Shown here: one piece after another, positions 15,877 to 21,263 of the stretch
Layout: each line of letters starts with the position of its first letter
Position numbering within the stretch: the first letter of the stretch is position 1
From: Candidatus Delongbacteria bacterium
Lineage (GTDB): Bacteria; Delongbacteria; UBA4055
DNA: 21,263 bases
Direction: 5' to 3'
Assembly (NCBI GenBank): GCA_016938535.1
Contig: JAFGUL010000131.1
Location: 1-21,263 of the forward strand
Translations under genes and position numbers: made by a program
Notes under the pieces: generated by a model
What the model was told of the DNA's origin: nothing
Seen by the model: the letters and a program-made list of their open reading frames with translations, nothing else
The model's database searches: none

Positions 15877-16688
15877 ATCAGGGTATTATAAAAATATCCG
15901 AATACAACAAAGCTTTGGAAAGCAGTATCTTTATAGAGCTTGAGAAATATTCTGACGAATTTATTAAGCTGCAGGAAAAACTATTTCCTGAATTTTCTAA
16001 AAAATGGGTCGGGGATTCATTCCATCAGTGGAGCAGGCAGTACGAATATCCTTTTGTAGCAGACGCAATCCAGACGTATGTGAGTGACGGTTTCAGGATA
16101 CTTGATGCAGGTTCGGGCATAACTTTTTTTCCGTATTATCTCAAAGAAAAGTTTCCCGGTGCTGAGATAGAATGCTGCGATTATGACCCCGCGCTTGAGG
16201 TTCAGTATTCAAGAGTTAATTCGGAAAAAGGATCTGAAGTAAAATATTTTTCTTCCGACATAAAAGAAATTGATAGAGCAGACGGATACTATTCGGTAGT
16301 CTACTGTATTTCTGTACTTGAACACACCGACGATTATGAAGCAGTTGTTAAAGAGCTTGCAAGGATCACCAGTCCGGGTGGGCATCTCATCCTAACTTTT
16401 GATATTTCGACAGACGGTTCCGCAGATATTCCTTTACATAAAGCTGCAGAGCTTCTTAATATAATCAGCAAATATTATGATCAGACCCCCGAAACGATAA
16501 TGATATCAAAGAATGATCTTGAAAGAGAAGATATCCTAAGCACTAATTATATAAAGAATTTCAACAAAGAACTTCTTCCGTGGAGATATCCATATCTTAT
16601 GGGTATAAAATCTATATTAAAGGGAAAAATACCAAAACATCTGATAAGAGATCTGACCTGCTACTGCGGAATTTTTAAGAAAAAATAG
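15873..16688 (+). CDS. SAM-dependent class I methyltransferase
   Basis: A 271-residue Rossmann-fold methyltransferase. Motif I is RILDAGSGITFFPYYL (residues 75-90), the acidic end of strand 2 is in IECCDYDPA (99-107), motif II-like FSSDIKEID is at 126-134, and post-motif VVYCISVLEHTDDYE (142-156) with ITSPGGHLILTFDIS (165-179) is typical of Methyltransf_11/UbiE-like enzymes. An N-terminal helical region of about 70 residues (QEKLFPEFSKKWVG) may form a substrate cap. The acceptor is unknown; a lipid, quinone, carotenoid or sugar are all possible, given the neighbouring glycosyltransferases and CrtI-like protein. It overlaps the GT-C gene (ATGA) with GGAG at 15864-15867, and its TAG precedes the next gene by 9 bases. 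Confidence 0.85.
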   Translation: MNQGIIKISEYNKALESSIFIELEKYSDEFIKLQEKLFPEFSKKWVGDSFHQWSRQYEYPFVADAIQTYVSDGFRILDAGSGITFFPYYLKEKFPGAEIECCDYDPALEVQYSRVNSEKGSEVKYFSSDIKEIDRADGYYSVVYCISVLEHTDDYEAVVKELARITSPGGHLILTFDISTDGSADIPLHKAAELLNIISKYYDQTPETIMISKNDLEREDILSTNYIKNFNKELLPWRYPYLMGIKSILKGKIPKHLIRDLTCYCGIFKKK

Positions 16689-16697
16689 GAGACTGTC

Positions 16698-18191
16698 ATG
16701 GACAAAAAAGTGATAATCGTCGGCGGAGGTCCAGGAGGACTGACCGCGGGAATGCTTCTTGCGTCTAAAGGCTACAAAGTCGATATTTATGAAAAGCAGA
16801 ACGAGGTAGGCGGCAGGAATTCTTTCTTCAGACTCGGCAATTATATTTTCGATATCGGTCCCACATTTTTTATGATGAAGGATGTACTCGAAGCTGTATT
16901 CCAAAAATCCGGTAAAAAGCTTGAAGATTTTGTTGAAGTAATAAGGCTAGATCCTTTATACAGGCTGAAATTTGCCGACGGAAGAGAGCTCTATCCTTCT
17001 CCCGATAAGGCTAAAATGAAAGATACCATGGAAAAATTCTGTCCGGGCAGCTTTGAAGGATATTTAAAATATCTTGAAAAAGAAAAAAATAAATATGACA
17101 AACTCCTTCCGTGCCTTTCTATACCATACGGAAAGCTGAGCGACTTTTTTTCTATGCATCTTATCAAAGCTATTCCTTATCTGGATGCGCATACCAGTCT
17201 GTACAGTGTACTTTCCAGATATTTTGAAGATCCCGACACGCGGATAGCATTTACTTTTCAGGCTAAATATATAGGAATGTCTCCGTGGACGGCACCCGGA
17301 ACTTTCAGTATAATATCTTTTATTGAGCACGGCGGCGGCGTATATCATGTAACCGGAGGACTAAATAAACTTTCCCGCGGAATGGCAGAAGCCTGTAAGC
17401 AGCTCGGAGGAAAAATCCATCTCTCAACTCCGGTTAAGAAAGTGATCGTCGAGAACGGTAAAGCGACCGGTGTTGAGCTTAATGACGGCAGAATTGAAAA
17501 AGCGGATCATGTGGTAATAAATGAAGATTTCGCTTATGCTATGAAGGAACTTGTCAGCGAAGAGAACAGGGAAAAATGGACGAATCAGAATCTTGCATCA
17601 AAGGATTATTCATGCTCGACCTTCATGCTTTATCTGGGCGTAAAAAAGGAATATAAGGATTTAGCGCATCACAGCATAATTTTCGCGAAGGACTACAAGA
17701 AAAATGTTGACGAGATAACGGAAGAAATGAAATTGTCCGAAGATTTTTCTTTCTATGTCCAGAATGCTTCAGTTACAGATAAGACCCTTGCTCCCGAAGG
17801 AAGGAGTGCTGTCTATGTTCTGGTTCCGGTTCCCAACAATAAGAGCCGTATTGACTGGGAAAAAGAAAAAATGACCTTAAGGGATAAAGTAATCGAAGCT
17901 CTTGAAACGAGAGGCGGTTTTACCGGACTTAAGGAAAATATTGAAGAGGAAAAAATAGTTACACCGCATGATTGGGAGAACAGTCATTCAGTATATCTCG
18001 GGGCCACTTTCAACCTCGCTCACAATGTGGGACAGATGCTTTATTTCAGGCCGCATAACGAGTTCGAGGAGTTTAAGAACTGTTACCTTGTCGGCGGAGG
18101 AACTCATCCCGGCAGCGGTCTTCCGACGATCTATGAATCAGGAAGGATCTCTGCTGAAATTATCATGAAGAAAGACGGAATTAAGCTGTGA
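16698..18191 (+). CDS. CrtI-family FAD-dependent desaturase/oxidoreductase
   Basis: A 497-residue flavoprotein of the phytoene desaturase (CrtI/CrtN/CrtD/CrtO) family. The N-terminal FAD motif KVIIVGGGPGGLTAGMLLAS (residues 4-23) continues with VDIYEKQNEVGGRN (28-41) and FDIGPTFFMM. The C-terminal signature LVGGGTHPGSGLPTIYESGR (about 465-484) is the CrtI-type cofactor closing motif. Length fits the family (490-510). Members desaturate, isomerise, oxygenate or saturate long isoprenoid chains; which reaction applies cannot be decided. No phytoene or squalene synthase (CrtB/CrtM) and no GGPP synthase lies in this window, so this is an orphan CrtI here. Neighbours are a methyltransferase, two glycosyltransferases, DUF2141 and a UbiB-type kinase, which favours an isoprenoid or lipid substrate. 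AGGAG at 16687-16691 is the ribosome binding site. Confidence 0.88.
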   Translation: MDKKVIIVGGGPGGLTAGMLLASKGYKVDIYEKQNEVGGRNSFFRLGNYIFDIGPTFFMMKDVLEAVFQKSGKKLEDFVEVIRLDPLYRLKFADGRELYPSPDKAKMKDTMEKFCPGSFEGYLKYLEKEKNKYDKLLPCLSIPYGKLSDFFSMHLIKAIPYLDAHTSLYSVLSRYFEDPDTRIAFTFQAKYIGMSPWTAPGTFSIISFIEHGGGVYHVTGGLNKLSRGMAEACKQLGGKIHLSTPVKKVIVENGKATGVELNDGRIEKADHVVINEDFAYAMKELVSEENREKWTNQNLASKDYSCSTFMLYLGVKKEYKDLAHHSIIFAKDYKKNVDEITEEMKLSEDFSFYVQNASVTDKTLAPEGRSAVYVLVPVPNNKSRIDWEKEKMTLRDKVIEALETRGGFTGLKENIEEEKIVTPHDWENSHSVYLGATFNLAHNVGQMLYFRPHNEFEEFKNCYLVGGGTHPGSGLPTIYESGRISAEIIMKKDGIKL

Positions 18192-18628
18192 CAAAAAACC
18201 TTATAGCAATAATTATTCTATTTGCAATATCTGCTTATACTCAAATTAGTGCGAATGACAGCGTAAATGTAAAAGTTGCTATTACAGGTTTCAAGAGCGA
18301 TAAAGGATTATGCAGGCTTCTTGTTTATGATAACGAAAAAGGGTTTCCCGAAGATCCTGATCTCGCAGTACTTATCTCAAGCAGTGAAATTAAAAATAAG
18401 AGAACGGATTTTTCTTTCGTGATCAGTTCAGGGACCTATGCGATATCGATCCTTCATGATGAGAACTCCAACGAAAAGCTCGACAAAACCTGGTACGGAA
18501 AACCGAAAGAGGGGTTCGGAATATCAAATAACCCGAGAACAAAATTCGGTCCGCCTTCATTCGAAGAATCTTCTGTGATAGTTGATCACGAGAATGTGGA
18601 ATTATTGATAAAAATGCTCTATCTTTAA
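18188..18628 (+). CDS. Exported DUF2141-family protein
   Basis: A 146-residue protein beginning with GTG, which overlaps the stop of the desaturase gene (GTGA, 18188-18191). Residues 1-23 (hydrophobic run LIAIIILFAISAYTQISA) look like a signal peptide. The mature part shows the DUF2141 pattern: VNVKVAITGFKSDKGLCRLLVYD, then GFPEDPD, then AISILHDENSNEKLDKTWYGKPKEGFG followed by FGPPSFEESS (motifs here shortened to recognisable pieces). A beta-sandwich fold is expected. Its function is not established. I recall DUF2141 genes beside carotenoid or lipid genes in some bacteria, which would match this setting, but that is from memory. It is probably periplasmic. Confidence 0.82.
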   Translation: MTKNLIAIIILFAISAYTQISANDSVNVKVAITGFKSDKGLCRLLVYDNEKGFPEDPDLAVLISSSEIKNKRTDFSFVISSGTYAISILHDENSNEKLDKTWYGKPKEGFGISNNPRTKFGPPSFEESSVIVDHENVELLIKMLYL

Positions 18629-18639
18629 AAGGGAGCTGT

Positions 18640-19824
18640 ATGAATATCTTTTCATTTCTTAAGCTTATACGAATGATATACGGAAATAAACCTGATATTG
18701 AAAAGATCCAGAAAATGGGACTTCTTGCTGTAAAGATCGGTCAGGTTCATGCCCTTAGGATAGACTTTCTGGACGAAAACACTTGTATCGAGCTTTCTAA
18801 ACTGTACAGGGCCAATACTCCTATCAGATCAGAAGACGCCCTGAAAAATGTTGATAGGTCAAAGTTTTCCCACATTGACGAAGAACCTTTAGCTACAGCC
18901 TCGGTCGGTCAGGTTTACCGTGCAAAACTTATATCCGGCGAAGATGTCGTGATCAAAATTATAAAATCCGACTTCAAGAAAAAATTCGAGAAGGATGTGA
19001 AAGCTGTAAAAAGGCTGTTCAAATTCGCAATATTCTTCTATCCCAAGCTTGCGAGGGTTTTTGATCCGATAGGTATTCTCGAACATATCGAAGATTATAC
19101 ATTAAGGGAACTTAACCTTTTAAACGAGATCGAAGGGCACGAAATACTGCGTAAGATCTATGAAGAAAATAAAGATATCTACGATCTTTCAATGATGTCA
19201 TTCCCGAAGATATACAAAGAAATGAGTTCAGAAAATATTATGATCTCGGAATATATTCCCGGAAAGACTTTCGATGAAATATTAGATACGGATATGAAGT
19301 ACGAAGATCTGCTCCTGCTTTTCAAAATACACGGATTCTTCATGTTCAATATAGGCACTTTCCACGGCGATATTCACTCGGGTAACCTTATGGTCTGCTG
19401 CGGAAAGATATATTTTGTCGATACCGGAGCGATCGGGTATGTAAGCAAGAGGCTCAGTCACGGGCTTTTAAATTTCTTCGATGCGCTGTCCCAATATGAC
19501 TACGATATGTGCGCTCAAAGGCTCAATGAAATGGCAGAAACTTCAATATCAGGCGAAAAATTTGAAAAATTCAGAAAGAAATTCAATGTGCTTTATGCGG
19601 ATTTTAAAGGAAAGAGCGTAAAGCAAGTATCGCTGACAAAAAAAATGATGGAGACTATCAAGCTCGGTGTGAATTGCGGAATGGGATTTGAAAAGGGTAT
19701 GTTCTCGATAATAAAGAGTCTTATGTTCCTGGACGGAATGGTGCTCAGGTGCAAACCCGATGCTGTTCTTCTGGAGGACATGAGGCAGTTCGTATCCGAA
19801 TTCAAAAAAGCGGAGGTAAAATGA
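18640..19824 (+). CDS. ABC1/AarF/UbiB-type atypical kinase
   Basis: A 394-residue member of the ABC1 (UbiB/ADCK/COQ8) kinase-like family. The signature KxGQ motif is VKIGQ (K32-Q35). The A-rich nucleotide loop of typical kinases is LATASVGQVYRAK (residues 84-96), the candidate ATP lysine is K106 (VVIKII), the catalytic loop is FHGDIHSGN (241-249; D244, N249), and the metal-binding Asp is D261 in VDTGA. The protein is shorter than E. coli UbiB (about 545 residues) and lacks clear C-terminal membrane helices. Family members act as ATPases that support quinone biosynthesis or movement of isoprenoid lipids. Standing beside a CrtI-like gene, it may serve a hydrophobic isoprenoid pathway; that is inference. 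GGGAG (18631-18635) precedes the ATG by 4 bases. Confidence 0.9.
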   Translation: MNIFSFLKLIRMIYGNKPDIEKIQKMGLLAVKIGQVHALRIDFLDENTCIELSKLYRANTPIRSEDALKNVDRSKFSHIDEEPLATASVGQVYRAKLISGEDVVIKIIKSDFKKKFEKDVKAVKRLFKFAIFFYPKLARVFDPIGILEHIEDYTLRELNLLNEIEGHEILRKIYEENKDIYDLSMMSFPKIYKEMSSENIMISEYIPGKTFDEILDTDMKYEDLLLLFKIHGFFMFNIGTFHGDIHSGNLMVCCGKIYFVDTGAIGYVSKRLSHGLLNFFDALSQYDYDMCAQRLNEMAETSISGEKFEKFRKKFNVLYADFKGKSVKQVSLTKKMMETIKLGVNCGMGFEKGMFSIIKSLMFLDGMVLRCKPDAVLLEDMRQFVSEFKKAEVK

Positions 19825-20156
19825 ACAAAAGAGCTGCATCAGGACTGATCCTCGGAGCCGTGCTCGGAGTTTTCTGCATTATAGGTGTAAATGCAAGAAT
19901 GGGCGATCAGATTTCAGGGATGTTTCTTTTTGCGACCTGGTTCAACAGAGTTGTAATGGGTCTGATGATAGGTTTTTATACTCCGGTATCTAATTCTTTA
20001 ACAACTGGGGCCTTAAGAGGAGGAATTCTCGGTCTGATCGTGAGCTTCTCGCTATATTCAGCTACGGATTTTATCGACACACCCGGATTTATCGCGGGGA
20101 TAGTTTATGGAATTATAATTGATGTATTAGCCACAAAATATGGAGAAAATAAGTGA
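19821..20156 (+). CDS. Small integral membrane protein, unknown function
   Basis: A 111-residue, strongly hydrophobic protein. The start at 19821 (MNKRAASGLILG) is chosen because GGAGG (19812-19816) lies just before it and the ATG overlaps the kinase stop (ATGA). A longer reading from 19749 would lie inside the kinase gene with no advantage. Four membrane segments are likely: about residues 6-25, 34-55, 66-81 and 88-105, with glycine-rich stretches (GLILGAVLGVF, GIVYGIIIDV). I recognise no family. A role with the adjacent kinase, as membrane anchor or lipid transporter component, is possible because the kinase lacks membrane helices of its own, but nothing in the sequence proves it. Its TGA overlaps the next GTG. 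Confidence 0.75.
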   Translation: MNKRAASGLILGAVLGVFCIIGVNARMGDQISGMFLFATWFNRVVMGLMIGFYTPVSNSLTTGALRGGILGLIVSFSLYSATDFIDTPGFIAGIVYGIIIDVLATKYGENK

Positions 20157-21166
20157 AGTTTATTGATCTTAGAAGTGATACAGTAACAAGACCGTCCGAA
20201 GCAATGCGGAAAGCAATGTACGAAGCAGAAGTCGGAGACGATGTTTACGGTGACGATCCTACTGTCAACAGACTCGAAGAGTTCGGAGCTGAAATGCTGG
20301 GCAAGGAGGCATCTGTCTTTACTACGAGCGGAACTCAGGCTAACCTGCTAGCGCTGCTCTGCCACTGTGAAAGGGGAGACGAGTATATTGTCGGTCAGGA
20401 TGCTCACACTTACAAATATGAGGGTGGGGGAGGAGCCGTACTGGGATCTATTCAGCCTCAGCCAGTGGAAACCGACGAACTGGGAAGACTTAATCTGAAC
20501 GAAGTGAAGAAGCGAATTAAACCTGACGATTTCCACTTTGCAAAAACAAAACTTTTGTGTCTCGAAAATACTTACGGCGGAAGGATACTTCCACTTGATT
20601 ACATAAAAGAAGCTTCACTGTTCGCGAATAAGCACAAACTCAAGATGCACCTCGACGGGGCAAGAGTGTTCAATGCCGCAGTAAAGCTCGTGATCGATGT
20701 AAAAGAGATAACAAAATACTTCGATTCAATTCAGATATGCCTGTCAAAAGGACTGGGCGCACCTGTGGGTTCCCTACTCTGCTCAACAAAGGAAGTAATA
20801 AACAAAGCCCGCCGCTGGAGAAAAATGCTCGGCGGAGGAATGAGACAGGCCGGTGTGATCGCCGCTGGCGGTATTTACGCGCTTGAGAACAATGTTCAAA
20901 GGCTCACTGAAGATCATGAAAAGGCTAAAATACTTGCGGAAGGTCTAAGCACAATCGACGGAATAAAGCTTGACATGAATTCAGTTGAAACGAACATGGT
21001 CTTCATTGAACTTTTAAAGAATGTAGATAAAGATGTTGAAAAATTTCTGAAAGAAAGAGGCATTTTAATAACAGGTCATAAAAATATCAGACTAGTTACT
21101 CATCTTGATCTTAATAATTCGGATATAAATACCGTAATATCAGCTTTCAAGGATTATCTAGCTTAA
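20153..21166 (+). CDS. ltaE: Low-specificity L-threonine aldolase
   Basis: A 337-residue fold-type I PLP enzyme that splits L-threonine or L-allo-threonine to glycine and acetaldehyde. The GTG start overlaps the previous stop (GTGA), with GGAGAA about 8 bases upstream, and gives the family opening MKFIDLRSDTVTRPSEAMR. Key features: EVGDDVYGDDPTVNRLE (26-42), SGTQANLLAL (59-68), the base-stacking His85 in DAHTYKYEGGG, Asp168 and Arg171 in HLDGARVFNAA, and the PLP lysine K199 in CLSKGLGAPVGS. All catalytic residues are present and length is normal. It closes the plus-strand operon. Supplying glycine for one-carbon or folate metabolism could link it loosely to folP, though the distance makes this weak. 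Confidence 0.95.
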   Translation: MKFIDLRSDTVTRPSEAMRKAMYEAEVGDDVYGDDPTVNRLEEFGAEMLGKEASVFTTSGTQANLLALLCHCERGDEYIVGQDAHTYKYEGGGGAVLGSIQPQPVETDELGRLNLNEVKKRIKPDDFHFAKTKLLCLENTYGGRILPLDYIKEASLFANKHKLKMHLDGARVFNAAVKLVIDVKEITKYFDSIQICLSKGLGAPVGSLLCSTKEVINKARRWRKMLGGGMRQAGVIAAGGIYALENNVQRLTEDHEKAKILAEGLSTIDGIKLDMNSVETNMVFIELLKNVDKDVEKFLKERGILITGHKNIRLVTHLDLNNSDINTVISAFKDYLA

Positions 21167-21185
21167 AATAATATTCTCATATTTG

Positions 21186-21217
21186 TTGACAAATCTACTT
21201 TATTTTAGTAGTATACT
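21186..21217 (+). promoter_or_regulatory. Promoter for the next gene
   Basis: TTGACA at 21186-21191 is a perfect -35. With a 17-base spacer the -10 is TAGTAT (21209-21214); TATACT (21212-21217) is a better -10 but would need a 20-base spacer. Either way a start near 21220-21225 gives a short leader before the ATG at 21258. Confidence 0.6.
21195..21211. promoter_or_regulatory. Palindrome in promoter spacer, possible operator
   Basis: CTACT-TTATTTT-AGTAG is a 5-bp perfect inverted repeat lying between the -35 and -10 elements, where a dimeric repressor would block RNA polymerase. The AT-rich centre makes chance occurrence possible. Confidence 0.35.
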
Positions 21218-21257
21218 TCATAAATAACATATTCTTCAATGAATAGAGGAGAGTAAA

Positions 21258-21263
21258 ATGTCA
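21258..21263 (+). CDS. First codons of a downstream gene (partial)
   Basis: ATG TCA follows a strong purine-rich ribosome binding site (AGAGGAGAG, 21245-21253) with 4 bases spacing, downstream of a promoter. Only Met-Ser is inside the window, so no function can be given. Confidence 0.55.

Noticed and set aside
13274..20156. Lateral transfer of the glycosyltransferase-to-membrane-protein cassette
   Set aside because: Codon and base use look like the neighbouring ftsH and folP genes, and there are no integrase, transposase, tRNA or repeat boundaries. There is no positive sign of recent transfer.
1..21263. CRISPR arrays, rRNA, tRNA, insertion sequences or phage genes
   Set aside because: Reading through both strands I found no regularly spaced repeats, tRNA-like cloverleaf ends, transposase motifs or terminal inverted repeats.

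Overview
The window reads as a stretch of chromosome from a Gram-negative (diderm) bacterium of low to middle GC, about 40% by eye. An RND tripartite pump with a TolC-like outer-membrane channel and a lipoprotein adaptor shows the diderm envelope. A DivIVA next to YggS/YggT argues against an ordinary gammaproteobacterium and fits deltaproteobacterial, FCB-type or candidate-phylum lineages. A Candidatus Delongbacteria-like genome is my best guess, from style only. There are no RNA genes, insertion sequences, phage genes or CRISPR arrays, and gene density is very high.

Left block (1-1571, plus strand): the last codons of yggS, then yggT, a divIVA-like gene and a short protein derived from purine-nucleoside phosphorylase that has lost its active-site residues. 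A perfect 9-bp hairpin at 1573-1595 serves as a terminator in both directions between this block and the convergent efflux operon.

Efflux block (7859 down to 1597, minus strand): tetR, RND permease, TolC-like channel, adaptor lipoprotein. The first three genes are joined by ATGA overlaps. A good promoter with an inverted-repeat operator over its start region lies in front of tetR, so the regulator probably controls itself and the pump. The permease lacks the usual TM4 aspartate pair (Thr406-Asn407 instead).

Right block (8053-21166, plus strand): one long, tightly packed run of 13 genes starting at a near-consensus promoter (7984-8012). It opens with a secreted MORN-like/TPR protein and a MoxR ATPase, followed by the housekeeping trio hpt-ftsH-folP. 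A membrane-associated set comes next: GT2 glycosyltransferase, polytopic GT-C glycosyltransferase, SAM methyltransferase, CrtI-like phytoene-desaturase family oxidoreductase, exported DUF2141 protein, ABC1/UbiB-type atypical kinase and a small membrane protein. The run ends with low-specificity threonine aldolase. Many junctions overlap by 1-11 bases (ATGA, GTGA, and probably CTGA), pointing to translational coupling. The GT2-to-membrane-protein set is the best candidate for an undescribed pathway, possibly making or moving a glycosylated isoprenoid or other membrane lipid. No prenyl synthase or phytoene synthase is present, so the substrate cannot be named.

The last 97 bases hold a promoter with a palindrome in its spacer, a strong ribosome binding site and the first two codons of another gene. 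The only gene-free stretches are 7860-8034 and 21167-21257, and both are regulatory.
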